Part shown: one piece after another, positions 46,105-54,361 of the stretch
Layout of the letters: each line of letters opens with the position of its first letter
Numbering within the stretch: position 1 is the first letter of the stretch
Assembly (NCBI RefSeq): GCF_001399975.1
Contig: NZ_LKBD01000013.1
Span: 34,339 to 98,338, forward strand
Reading direction: 5' to 3'
Source: Pseudoalteromonas sp. P1-9
Lineage (GTDB): Bacteria; Pseudomonadota; Gammaproteobacteria; Enterobacterales; Alteromonadaceae
DNA length: 64,000 nt
The notes under the pieces: model-generated
The model's input: the letters and a program-made list of their open reading frames with translations, nothing else
The model's database searches: none
What the model was told of the DNA's origin: nothing
Made by a program: the position numbers and the translations under genes

Positions 46105-46407
46105 TTAGCCTGATTCATCAGGTTCGAGCGTAAAGAGCAGATCGAGCGCTGGGAGAAACACGCTAACGGCAAATAGCGCCGCCGCGAGTGCGTATAAATA
46201 ATTTAAGGTGGTGGTATTTTTAATTAGCCATGAAATACTCATACTTAGCCAAAATACATTAAACAAAGTGATGTTTACATTTGGTTTAAGCGGCTTAGCG
46301 CAATACTTACAGTTGAGTGGCTCGCGATTTAATAATGCAAGGCGGTCACTCAGTTTAAGCGGCTTTTTGCAGCAAGGGCACGAGCGAGTAACGAATTTGT
46401 TCAACAT
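46105..46407 (-). CDS. Small zinc-ribbon membrane protein
   Basis: A 100-residue protein with two Cys pairs in the first 36 residues (CPCCKK and CKYC), as in a zinc ribbon, then two hydrophobic helices. It lies 38 bases before the lipoprotein gene and follows a Fur-like site, so it may be part of an iron-regulated unit. The function is unknown. Confidence 0.7.
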   Translation of the reverse strand: MLNKFVTRSCPCCKKPLKLSDRLALLNREPLNCKYCAKPLKPNVNITLFNVFWLSMSISWLIKNTTTLNYLYALAAALFAVSVFLPALDLLFTLEPDESG

Positions 46408-46423
46408 GGCTTAACACCAAATT

Positions 46424-46442
46424 GTAACTGATAATCATTACT
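46424..46442 (-). promoter_or_regulatory. Fur box upstream of the zinc-ribbon/lipoprotein unit
   Basis: GTAACTGATAATCATTACT agrees with the Fur consensus at 14 of 19 positions, the core TGATAATCATTA being intact. It lies 17 bases before the zinc-ribbon ATG. Confidence 0.7.
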
Positions 46443-46470
46443 GTTTAATGGTAAGTCATATGGAAATAAA

Positions 46471-46959
46471 TTAAAACGACTTTATAAGGGCTTTTAAAGC
46501 CCTGCTAGTGTCCACGATATTAACTTGCGTTATGTTGCCGTTATTGAGTGTTAACACAGTAACGTGATCATCTTTTTTGGGAATAGTATTTAGTACGTCC
46601 CCCTCTTTATCCATAATTACCGAATAAGCGAGCTTCTTCATTTTAGGAATAGCAATAAAACGGCTAATAAGCGATGGCATTGCGCTAATATCGGCGTAGT
46701 ATTGAACATTTGCAGCTAATAAATCATCACTTTTTTTATTCTCAAATGCTGTTTTAACAAGCTTGCTACTATCCATATCGTGACTAAATACCAGCCATTT
46801 CGTACTAGGTAAAAGTGCCTGCTTTTTATCAAATTGGTCATTAAGCTCGGGTAACGAGAGTGTTTGACCCGCGGTCAATGTTGGTTTTGTACTCTCCGCA
46901 ACACTAACCCATGAGGTTAAAAGTAGTGAAAAAACAGCGAAAATGTTTAGAAATCTCAT
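46471..46959 (-). CDS. Exported protein, possibly thioredoxin-like without active cysteines
   Basis: 162 residues with a signal peptide (1-21). The order of strands in KWLVFSHDMDSSKLVKTAF and YYADISAMPSLISRFIAIPKM with a Pro after a cis-like Met suggests a thioredoxin-like fold, but no CXXC is present. It lies in the iron/oxidative-stress cluster with no clear own operator. Function unknown. Confidence 0.6.
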   Translation of the reverse strand: MRFLNIFAVFSLLLTSWVSVAESTKPTLTAGQTLSLPELNDQFDKKQALLPSTKWLVFSHDMDSSKLVKTAFENKKSDDLLAANVQYYADISAMPSLISRFIAIPKMKKLAYSVIMDKEGDVLNTIPKKDDHVTVLTLNNGNITQVNIVDTSRALKALIKSF

Positions 46960-47106
46960 AATATGCTTTAAATCCTGCTTTATTTAAACGTGGCGTAATA
47001 ATTAAACTAAGATCAACGTAATCAGTGTGCCAGCAACGTAACGTATTTACGCTAAACACTCATTACCCCAAACTTTATACGTTTTATCTAACAGCTTAGA
47101 TTAGGC

Positions 47107-48159
47107 TTATTTAGTGCCAAAAGTACAGTCTTGCTCAGAGCGTTTAAATACGGTTTGCATCCAAATACGCCGGTTTTCTTTGGTTTTAACTTGTTCTGGC
47201 AGTGGGTAAATTATCAATAGATAATCGCCTTTATTCATATCATCAACTGAAAATGAGGGAGCGCTGGGGTTATTTACTAAAATAGGTTGGATCACCGCGA
47301 CTTTTCGCTTTTTTCGCAGCATTACCCGTTCAACGGTTCCGAGATGTGATGCAGAGTGAAAATGACCATTTAAGTGCACTAGTTTATGATTTGGGTGATT
47401 TTCTAATGCATTATGGATTGATTCAGCCATGGTATCGTCACGAACTACTTGGGCAAAATAGCGATTTAACGTACTTGGTTTAATTGTTTCCTGACTGTGC
47501 CCCATATTGGCGGTAAACTTATTAAAGTAAGCCCCCTCGGTTGGCGTATAAAACGACTGTGCCACTTGGTGTTTTCGTTTTTCTGGTAAGTTGTCTAGTA
47601 TCCCTAAGCCGTGCCTGCCGGTACATACCACAGTATCTTTCGGTGCGTTTGCGGCAATAACAGGTAAACCATGTGTTTTTGCCATTTCAACAAGGGGGCG
47701 ATAACTGCTTTGGTAATTATCCCATGCACGGCCAAAGTGGCGGAATGACCATTCACCAATTTCATCATTTAAATACGCATTTAGGTATGTTTGCGTATCT
47801 CGCTCAAATTGTTCTAACGAAAGGATGATTTTAGGGTTAGCTTTCAGTAGCGCTTGATAAATGTTTGCCTGTGCTAAATGATTACCTGGATGACGATGAT
47901 TCTCACCAATAAATATCACGTCATAATCGCTCAACCCGCCAATGCTTTTTGCTAAATCAACAGTCTTAGGTTGCCCTGAACGCACATCGATCAGTTGATA
48001 GTCATACAAGCTTGTTAGCGGTGTAGCTAAATACCATTGGTTGTTGTTTTGCACAAGCGAGCTCACGGTTTTCTCGTGGCTTGGCATGTGAGTGCTTTGG
48101 CAAGCAGTTAACAACATACTAAGCGATAACACAATGAATGAAAGTTTGGTGCGTAGCAC
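47107..48159 (-). CDS. chaN: ChaN-family lipoprotein
   Basis: A 350-residue lipoprotein, lipobox LTAC (Cys20), with a ChaN domain: VIFIGENHRHPGNHLAQA near 80-98, LSLEQFERDTQ and the later LVHLNGHFHSASHLG. ChaN proteins are iron-regulated and can bind haem. It follows sodA and the 48869 gene on the same strand, with a hairpin between it and sodA. It is the clearer of two ChaN-like lipoproteins here. Confidence 0.85.
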   Translation of the reverse strand: MLRTKLSFIVLSLSMLLTACQSTHMPSHEKTVSSLVQNNNQWYLATPLTSLYDYQLIDVRSGQPKTVDLAKSIGGLSDYDVIFIGENHRHPGNHLAQANIYQALLKANPKIILSLEQFERDTQTYLNAYLNDEIGEWSFRHFGRAWDNYQSSYRPLVEMAKTHGLPVIAANAPKDTVVCTGRHGLGILDNLPEKRKHQVAQSFYTPTEGAYFNKFTANMGHSQETIKPSTLNRYFAQVVRDDTMAESIHNALENHPNHKLVHLNGHFHSASHLGTVERVMLRKKRKVAVIQPILVNNPSAPSFSVDDMNKGDYLLIIYPLPEQVKTKENRRIWMQTVFKRSEQDCTFGTK

Positions 48160-48196
48160 AGTAAACCTCTTAGTTTTCTTATTTATGATGATAAAT

Positions 48197-48220
48197 GGCT
48201 TACCATGTGGTAAGCCTTTT
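48197..48220. terminator. Hairpin between sodA and the ChaN gene
   Basis: GGCTTACC pairs with GGTAAGCC over four bases. T run is strong on the plus strand but only AT-rich on the coding strand, so it may only attenuate. Confidence 0.45.
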
Positions 48221-48228
48221 TATTGAGA

Positions 48229-48837
48229 TTAGATTAAAGCTAAATAGCGGCGCTCTACTTCTTGCCAGTTTATTACATTGAAAAATGCGCTAATGTATTC
48301 TGGACGGCGGTTTTGGTATTTTAAGTAATAGGCGTGCTCCCACACGTCTAAACCTAAAATTGGCGTTTCGTTATTCATTAGCGGGCTATCTTGGTTGGCA
48401 GAGCTCGTCACTGCTAGTTCGCCATTTGCATTTACAACAAGCCATGCCCAGCCACTACCAAAGCGAGTTAATGCTGCTTTAACAAACAGATCATGGAACG
48501 CGTCAAATGAGCCAAATGTTGCAGTAATCGCATTGTTAAGTTCCCCCGTTTGAAGCTCACCACCAGTGGGTGACATTACTTGCCAAAATAAGCTGTGGTT
48601 ATGATGGCCTCCTACGTGATCTCTTACAGCTTCCTGCAATGAGTGTGGTAAAGCAGCAATATTAACTAGCAGCCATTCATCACTTTTTTGCTCAAACTCA
48701 GAACCTGCTAGCGCTTCGTTAGCTTTATTCACATAAGTTTGGTGATGCAAAGTGTGATGTATTTCCATTGTTTTTGCGTCAATGTGCGGCTCTAATGCAT
48801 CATATGCATATTCGAGGTTCGGTAGTGTAAATGCCAT
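48229..48837 (-). CDS. sodA: Superoxide dismutase, manganese type
   Basis: Cytoplasmic enzyme that converts superoxide to oxygen and peroxide. A 202-residue protein with the metal ligands His27 (HHTLHHQTY), the [10 protein letters not shown] motif and [15 protein letters not shown] near the C-terminus. The GGHHNHS pattern suits the Mn form, made by bacteria under iron limitation. It is third-from-left of a minus-strand group with the 48869 gene upstream behind a Fur box, which fits iron-responsive induction. Confidence 0.93.
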   Translation of the reverse strand: MAFTLPNLEYAYDALEPHIDAKTMEIHHTLHHQTYVNKANEALAGSEFEQKSDEWLLVNIAALPHSLQEAVRDHVGGHHNHSLFWQVMSPTGGELQTGELNNAITATFGSFDAFHDLFVKAALTRFGSGWAWLVVNANGELAVTSSANQDSPLMNNETPILGLDVWEHAYYLKYQNRRPEYISAFFNVINWQEVERRYLALI

Positions 48838-48868
48838 ATTTTTTTCCTTTATAATTTAGCGTTACTCG

Positions 48869-49363
48869 CTAGTGAATCGTGTTGTTTTGAGCACAGATTG
48901 TGTTCATGATGGTAGTTAACTTGCTGGCGATATTCGCATCGTCGCCATATTGTTTTAGTAAAACGAAGCAATGGTGTTTTAGTTGTGAGAGATGCTTTAA
49001 TACGAGGAGCTGATGCGAAGACTGGGTTGATGTAAAAATATGCGCGGCGCATTTGCATACGCTTTTGTAGCCTTCAACTAACAGATCGCAGGCGTTGTTT
49101 ATATTTTGCTGTGCGATATTGGAATCTACTAAGTTTAAATACGACACCACCACAGCGGGAATATACTGATCCACAATCCAAGCTTCTGGCGGAGGTGAAT
49201 CAGATTCGATTTCCGCCTCTACTTGTTCTAACGCAGTTAAACAATCGGCATAAAAGAGGTTAGCGTAAGAAAACTGGCAGCTATCGAAAGCTTGGTTACC
49301 TTTTGATACATGCTGTTGCCAAATTTGCATCACGTTATGAATACAGGTTTTAGTATCGGGCAT
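48869..49363 (-). CDS. Helical, TPR-like protein of the sodA unit
   Basis: A 164-residue helical protein with no signal. Its pattern (W..H...GN.AF......A..FY...L near residues 15-45, CDLLVEGY, CVLLKQ) resembles DUF2753-type small proteins of marine gammaproteobacteria; this is from memory and moderate. It is 31 bases before sodA, and a Fur-like site lies upstream, so it is probably induced with sodA. Function unknown. Confidence 0.7.
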   Translation of the reverse strand: MPDTKTCIHNVMQIWQQHVSKGNQAFDSCQFSYANLFYADCLTALEQVEAEIESDSPPPEAWIVDQYIPAVVVSYLNLVDSNIAQQNINNACDLLVEGYKSVCKCAAHIFTSTQSSHQLLVLKHLSQLKHHCFVLLKQYGDDANIASKLTTIMNTICAQNNTIH

Positions 49364-49383
49364 CTCAAATAGTTAATTTAAAT

Positions 49384-49402
49384 AAAAACCATTATCATTA
49401 AT
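49384..49402 (-). promoter_or_regulatory. Fur box upstream of the sodA unit
   Basis: Read on the minus strand, ATTAATGATAATGGTTTTT agrees with the Fur consensus at 13 of 19 positions with the TAATGATAAT core. It lies 21 bases before the 48869 gene start. Confidence 0.6.
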
Positions 49403-49656
49403 ATTTGAATTATTTCAAGCGATAATTTGATTTTAGCTAGGGGCTGTAATGGCTAAATTGGCAGTAGAAGGCGTTAATTGTCGGACTTTCACGTGTTTTG
49501 AATGCATAGTAGCGTAAGATTTGGTGGTTTGCACAATGTCTCACGTAACGTTAGCACTTGCTCCATATTGGTATTTTCTTATGTGTATTTGTGCTGGTAA
49601 TTATGGAGCAGCGTGCTTTAAAAAGTGTATTGCAGTGTGTACTTAGGTAAGCAGTG

Positions 49657-50598
49657 TTACTGCAAACGAATGGCTTTTGTCATCATTGCTTTACCTTCGG
49701 TTTCTACGTAATCTAAAAACACCTTGGCAATGGGCGAAAGCTGCTGCGATTTGGCCCAAGAGAAAGACCACTTGGATTGAATAGGTAAGGACGATACGTT
49801 AATCACTTTCACATTATAGCTGTCGCCAAATGCCAATGTATGAGCTGATAAAATGGCTACGCCCATGCCTGAGAGTACAGAGTGAATAATGGCTTCATTA
49901 CTGGCAATAGTCATTCTGACATTAGGCTTTATATTGTTTGCTTTGAAAAATTGTTCGGTGACGTAGCGTGTCCCTGATCCTTCTTCACGAATAATAAAGT
50001 TTTCCGCTGCAAACTCTTCTAATGAAACCTGTTTGCGTTTTGCAAATGGGTGATCCGCATTGGCTATTGCCACAAGGTCGTTTGACATAAACTCAATAAC
50101 TTCAAGATCAAGCTCTTGCGGCACGTAACTGAATACATAAAAGTCATCTACCCCTTGTTCAAATCGCTCAATGACTTGCTGTCTGTTAGCAACGGTAAAT
50201 TGAATGTCGATTCCCGGATAACGCTTACAAAAAGGGCCCAATAAGTGTGGAATAAAGTATTTTGCTGTGGTGGCACAGGCGATACGAAGCGTACCCGACT
50301 TAAGTCCTCGCAAGTTAGATAAATGCATATCAAGCGCTTCGCATTGCTGCATTATTTTCCGACTTGTTGCCACGGTTGCCAATCCCGCATCGGTGAATTT
50401 AAGTTGCCGTCCTACTTGTTGATAAAGCGGTAAGCCAATGGCTTCACTTAACTTTTTAAGTTGCATGGAGACCGTAGGCTGGGTCAAAAATAATGATTCT
50501 GCTGCAGCTTTAATGCTGCCACCTTCAAATACGGCTAATAAAATTTCAAGTTGACGAAAGGTGCCAATGTGCGCATGTAATCGTGATGCCATACTCAT
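49657..50598 (-). CDS. LysR-family regulator (CbbR/CmpR-like) of the SbtA locus
   Basis: A 313-residue LysR protein with a winged helix (AVFEGGSIKAAAESLFLTQPTVSMQLKKLSEAIGLPL) and effector domain. The region LRIACATTAKYFIPHLLGPFCKRYPGIDIQFTV is like CbbR/CmpR proteins, which in autotrophs sense carbon status. It is divergent from the bicarbonate permease and the gap holds a long inverted repeat. The comparison to CbbR is from family pattern, not measured. Confidence 0.87.
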   Translation of the reverse strand: MSMASRLHAHIGTFRQLEILLAVFEGGSIKAAAESLFLTQPTVSMQLKKLSEAIGLPLYQQVGRQLKFTDAGLATVATSRKIMQQCEALDMHLSNLRGLKSGTLRIACATTAKYFIPHLLGPFCKRYPGIDIQFTVANRQQVIERFEQGVDDFYVFSYVPQELDLEVIEFMSNDLVAIANADHPFAKRKQVSLEEFAAENFIIREEGSGTRYVTEQFFKANNIKPNVRMTIASNEAIIHSVLSGMGVAILSAHTLAFGDSYNVKVINVSSLPIQSKWSFSWAKSQQLSPIAKVFLDYVETEGKAMMTKAIRLQ

Positions 50599-50609
50599 TC
50601 CAAAACATT

Positions 50610-50661
50610 AAATTAGATAAAAATCTAATCTAAATATAGTTAATATCTATTTTTATCTAAT
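50610..50661. promoter_or_regulatory. Inverted repeat AATTAGATAAAAAT in the LysR/SbtA gap
   Basis: AATTAGATAAAAAT (50610-50623) and its exact complement ATTTTTATCTAATT (50648-50661) are 24 bases apart, with further TCTAA/TTAGAT motifs between. It is well placed for LysR binding ahead of both genes. Confidence 0.65.
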
Positions 50662-50716
50662 TGAAACGGTGTGTAAACTTTTTTCTGTCGCTTAATTTAA
50701 TAGATGGGAAAGTAAA

Positions 50717-50935
50717 ATGAAGAACCGAAGTTTTATATTGTCTCTCGTTACCTGTGCAATGCTGCTGGCGTTCTACGCGCTGAGCAGTCAAATTGGTCAG
50801 CCTCAGTTGGCATTTGTTATTGTTGCAGCGTTATTGTTTAGCTTTTCACTTTATTCACAGTTAGTCGCACGCAACAAGCTAGGCTTGTCTCGACCTGCCG
50901 CAGAGCACTATATGCAACGCGTGGGAGAAAAATAA
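50717..50935 (+). CDS. Small two-helix membrane protein upstream of the bicarbonate permease
   Basis: 72 residues with two hydrophobic helices (about 7-25 and 30-50) and a basic, polar tail ending AEHYMQRVGEK. It precedes the SbtA-type permease by three bases, so they are co-translated. It may be a partner or regulatory subunit; no known name. GGGAAAG precedes the ATG. Confidence 0.75.
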   Translation: MKNRSFILSLVTCAMLLAFYALSSQIGQPQLAFVIVAALLFSFSLYSQLVARNKLGLSRPAAEHYMQRVGEK

Positions 50936-50938
50936 GCC

Positions 50939-51874
50939 ATGATTATTGATGCCGTTGTCGCTTTTTTTATTCTGGGTATCGTTAGTCAATTATTAGGTGC
51001 CAAAATAGGATTTCCTGACGGGCTGTATAAGTCGCTGAGCATGTTTTTGATGATTGCGATTGGCTTGAAAGGCGGCCTTGCATTGCAAAAACACGTCGAC
51101 CCAGCATTACTTACAATGTCACTGGCCGTTGTTGCATTTGGCCTTGTTTTACCGTTAATCGCATACCCTCTTTTACGCTACTTCGGACAGCTCGATAAAA
51201 TTAATGCTGGGGCAATTGCAGCACATTATGGCTCGGTGAGTGTGGCCACGTATGCTGTTGCAATTGCTATTCTTGAGGCGAACAATGTTTCGTATGAGGC
51301 ATACTTCCCGCTGTTTGTTGTCCTATTAGAAATGCCAGCGATCGTTGTAGGCTTAGTGTTAGCAAAAGGCAGCTTGAAAATCATCAACGGTGAATTTGTT
51401 AAAAAAGAGCTTGTGGCCAACCAAAGCATTCTACTGATGCTCGGGAGCTTAATTATTGGTTATTTGGGTGGTGATAGCGTTGCGAAATTATCGCCTTTCT
51501 TTATTGAGCTTTTTTCGGGCATTCTTGCGCTATTTTTATTCAAAATGGGGCTAATCGCAGGCAAACAGCTTATAACGGTTAAAAAGAACAGTGTGTTCTT
51601 AATTAGTTTTGCTGTACTGATGCCAATGATTGGTGGTCTTGCGGGCACAGGGCTTGGGTTAATGCTTGGGCTAAGTAGCGGTGGTATTGCGTTAATGGCG
51701 GTGCTAGGCGCAAGTGCGTCTTACATTGCGGTGCCTGCTGCAATGAAACAAAGCCTGCCAGAAGCTAATGCTGGTATGTCGATTACCGCATCTTTAGGTA
51801 TTACCTTTCCATTTAACGTACTGATTGGTGTGCCATTTTTTATCACGTTTGCAGAATATCTTGCGGCAAAATAA
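50939..51874 (+). CDS. SbtA-type sodium-dependent bicarbonate permease
   Basis: A 311-residue polytopic protein with about ten membrane helices, matching the SbtA/DUF897 family. AAHYGSVSVATYAVA near residue 96 is a family motif, and the late IALMAVLGASASYIAVPAAMKQSLPEANAG is typical. SbtA carries bicarbonate with sodium into cyanobacterial cells, and homologues in heterotrophs may feed carboxylases. It follows the 72-residue gene and faces a CbbR-like LysR. Anion identity is inferred from family. Confidence 0.87.
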   Translation: MIIDAVVAFFILGIVSQLLGAKIGFPDGLYKSLSMFLMIAIGLKGGLALQKHVDPALLTMSLAVVAFGLVLPLIAYPLLRYFGQLDKINAGAIAAHYGSVSVATYAVAIAILEANNVSYEAYFPLFVVLLEMPAIVVGLVLAKGSLKIINGEFVKKELVANQSILLMLGSLIIGYLGGDSVAKLSPFFIELFSGILALFLFKMGLIAGKQLITVKKNSVFLISFAVLMPMIGGLAGTGLGLMLGLSSGGIALMAVLGASASYIAVPAAMKQSLPEANAGMSITASLGITFPFNVLIGVPFFITFAEYLAAK

Positions 51875-51892
51875 TCGTGATAGTCATTAAAT

Positions 51893-51923
51893 AAAAACGG
51901 CGAACCTAAGTTCGCCGTTTTTT
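51893..51923. terminator. Strong bidirectional terminator
   Basis: AAAACGGCGAAC pairs with GTTCGCCGTTTT over four bases and runs into T, between the permease and the OmpA gene, which converge. Confidence 0.9.
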
Positions 51924-51937
51924 AGTTTTTACTAGTA

Positions 51938-53047
51938 TTAACGCGTAACTTTTACACGTTTTTCAATCATCAATTTCGCTTCAATGCGACGGTTTTCACT
52001 GTGTGCTTTAGCTGTGTTGGCGTCGTTTAATAAACGCGTTTCACCGTAACCTACAGCGCTAATACGTGATTCATCAATGCCGTATGTGTCAATTAGCACC
52101 TGCTTAATTGCTTTGGCACGCTTTTCTGACAGTTTCAGGTTATAAACCGCGTTGCCTGGTGCAGAGCTGTGACCTTCAATTTGCACATTTTGCTCAGGGT
52201 ATTTTTTCATAAAATCAGCAAAACGACGTAAGTCAGTGCTGTTTGGATCAAGTACTTCACTTGAGTTGTTATCAAACTGTACCGCTAATTTAATGCTGTC
52301 TTGCATGTCTTTAAACAGTGTACACCCTTGTGCGTCTGTTTTATCTGTCGTTGGTGTATTTGGACATCTGTCTTCGTTGTCGTTAACACCGTCGTTATCG
52401 CTATCAAGCACAATAGCGCAGCCAGTGCTGTCGACACGGACACCTTGTTTTGTATTCGGGCATTGATCGTTTGCGTCAATAACACCGTCGTTGTCGCTGT
52501 CAATTACCGGCGCAGCTTTAGGTGCTTCGGTTGCAGGCGCACTGTTACCGCCAAACTGATAAAGCAGACCAAGTTTACCGCTGTAATCTTTATGGTTTTC
52601 GCCAAAGTCATGGTAAGCCGCCACTTCTGTGATTACTTTCCATTTGTCGGCTACTGGCCAATGCATACCTACACCTAAATTACCTAGGTTATAACCTGTA
52701 TCAAGTGATTCGTGTTTTAAACCTGCAAATACGTATGAATTGCCTTGGAATGGGAAGAACATCGCATCTAAACCGTAGCGATGACCGTCAATACTTTCTT
52801 GACCTGGATATGCTTCTAAGTCGATGCGTGCATATTCAAAACGACCACCCCATGACGGAGTGAAACGTTCGCCAAGTTCTAAGCCCCAACCCCAATCAAT
52901 GCGGTCTTTTGGCATTGCTTGGAATTTATCTTTGTCTGCATAGTAATATTCGGCAAAGCCACCAAGCCAGATTTCCTTATCTTCAGCAAGCGATGGCATG
53001 CTTGTTACAGCTGCCAAAATAGATAGCGCAAGAGTGTGTTTTTTCAT
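51938..53047 (-). CDS. OmpA-family outer-membrane protein with calcium-binding TSP3 repeats
   Basis: A 369-residue protein: signal peptide (1-21), N-terminal beta-barrel (about 25-170), a linker with two TSP3-type Asp-rich repeats (DSDNDGVIDANDQCPNT and DSDNDGVNDNEDRCPNT, about 182-240), and a C-terminal OmpA peptidoglycan-binding domain (about 255-360, with NVQIEGHSSAPGN and LSEKRAKAIKQVL). It links outer membrane and cell wall. It is a single gene. Confidence 0.9.
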   Translation of the reverse strand: MKKHTLALSILAAVTSMPSLAEDKEIWLGGFAEYYYADKDKFQAMPKDRIDWGWGLELGERFTPSWGGRFEYARIDLEAYPGQESIDGHRYGLDAMFFPFQGNSYVFAGLKHESLDTGYNLGNLGVGMHWPVADKWKVITEVAAYHDFGENHKDYSGKLGLLYQFGGNSAPATEAPKAAPVIDSDNDGVIDANDQCPNTKQGVRVDSTGCAIVLDSDNDGVNDNEDRCPNTPTTDKTDAQGCTLFKDMQDSIKLAVQFDNNSSEVLDPNSTDLRRFADFMKKYPEQNVQIEGHSSAPGNAVYNLKLSEKRAKAIKQVLIDTYGIDESRISAVGYGETRLLNDANTAKAHSENRRIEAKLMIEKRVKVTR

Positions 53048-53463
53048 TTAATGATCTCCGTTTTCTCATGTAAACGTCATTTAGTTTAGTAGATTGCTGC
53101 AGTGGCGAAGTAAATATGTTCGTTCTGCTTTTTACGAACTGGCTTACAAATTTTATGCCTATTATTTTTCATTTATATTTCAATGAATTAATAAGGCTTC
53201 TTAGTTTTTTAATACTAACTGTGTAAAGAGTTACTCGGTAAAAAAGTCGCAATTTGTAAGTTTTACATTGCTCAGTGGCACAGGGGATATTGTAAATCGG
53301 TACAAGCTGGGTTTGAAAGCAAAAAACGGCACTATGTTGTGGTTTTATGATTAGATGATGGTATTACACACAATGTGTTTATAAACCGAACTGCAAAGGG
53401 GAAAGAGGGTTCAATAGACCCTCAATTTATAATGTGGTACAGCAACATAACAAAACGAAAGTG
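53048..53463. other. Intergenic stretch between the OmpA and DsbC genes
   Basis: 416 bases. It must hold the OmpA promoter. A weak hairpin GAGGGT/ACCCTC at 53405-53423 may end the DsbC transcript. I see no gene or repeat. Confidence 0.45.
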
Positions 53464-54222
53464 CTAAATATCTGCTAATCGCTGTAGCAACTCATCGGTT
53501 TTGATTAATCCTGAAATGGCTTCACCATTTTGTAGCAAGATAGTAGGCGTAGCACTAAAACCAAAACGCTGTGCCAGCTGTTGCTGTGTAACTAAGTTAT
53601 TCTCACAGACGTTTGTAACATTACCTTGGTAACGACCTACTTGCATTGCTTGGTTCATTGCTTCTTGTGGATTGCGTGCACACAGTGCTGCGGCGGTTTT
53701 TTCAAATGCGCTGCTGCCGACTTTACCTCGTGGGATCATTACATAGTCAACCGTAACGCCTTGACGATTGAGTTTCTCTATTTTTCCATGCAATTTGCGG
53801 CAAAATGGGCAATCGATATCGGTAAAAATCGTGATGATATGCTGTTCGTTACTTGCTTGATAACTTAGTAGTGCATCTCTAGGCAAGGTTTTGATAAGTG
53901 TTACACGTTGCTGCTGCTTTACTAATTCAGTTAGATCTATTTTGCTTTCGGTGTCGATAACTTGTCCTAAATATAAATATTTACCATCGGGACTTGCGAA
54001 AAACGTATGGTTTTGTGTTGTGACTAAGCGGAGCTCATTGTTATAGGGCTCGACGGAAAACTGTGTATTTTCACCGAGTAAATCAAACAACTTTTGTTTT
54101 ACCGCTGCAAGAGTCGAGTGATTATTTTCAAGTGGTTGCACTGTTTGTGAGTGCACAAACGCGGCGCAAAAAAAGAGTGAAAGTGTGAATAATAACGCGA
54201 TAATTCGATTAACTGATTGCAT
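53464..54222 (-). CDS. dsbC: DsbC-like periplasmic thiol:disulfide isomerase
   Basis: A 252-residue protein with signal peptide (1-25), an N-terminal dimerisation region (about 30-100), and a thioredoxin domain with the active site CPFC at 138-141 (TDIDCPFCRKLHGK) and cis-Pro in SATPT. It matches DsbC in length and layout. It shuffles wrong disulfides in exported proteins; the cysteine-rich M43 protease is a possible client. A second DsbC-family role (DsbG) cannot be excluded. Confidence 0.85.
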   Translation of the reverse strand: MQSVNRIIALLFTLSLFFCAAFVHSQTVQPLENNHSTLAAVKQKLFDLLGENTQFSVEPYNNELRLVTTQNHTFFASPDGKYLYLGQVIDTESKIDLTELVKQQQRVTLIKTLPRDALLSYQASNEQHIITIFTDIDCPFCRKLHGKIEKLNRQGVTVDYVMIPRGKVGSSAFEKTAAALCARNPQEAMNQAMQVGRYQGNVTNVCENNLVTQQQLAQRFGFSATPTILLQNGEAISGLIKTDELLQRLADI

Positions 54223-54361
54223 ATAATTAGCCTATTAAATTTGGATTAAGCCAACTTACTAGGTAGCAGCGTTCGACGCATTTAAAACTATCTATAATCA
54301 TCTATAAATAGCTATAATTTTTTTAATATTAATGGCTTATATTTTTAAGGGTAAGGTGGTT

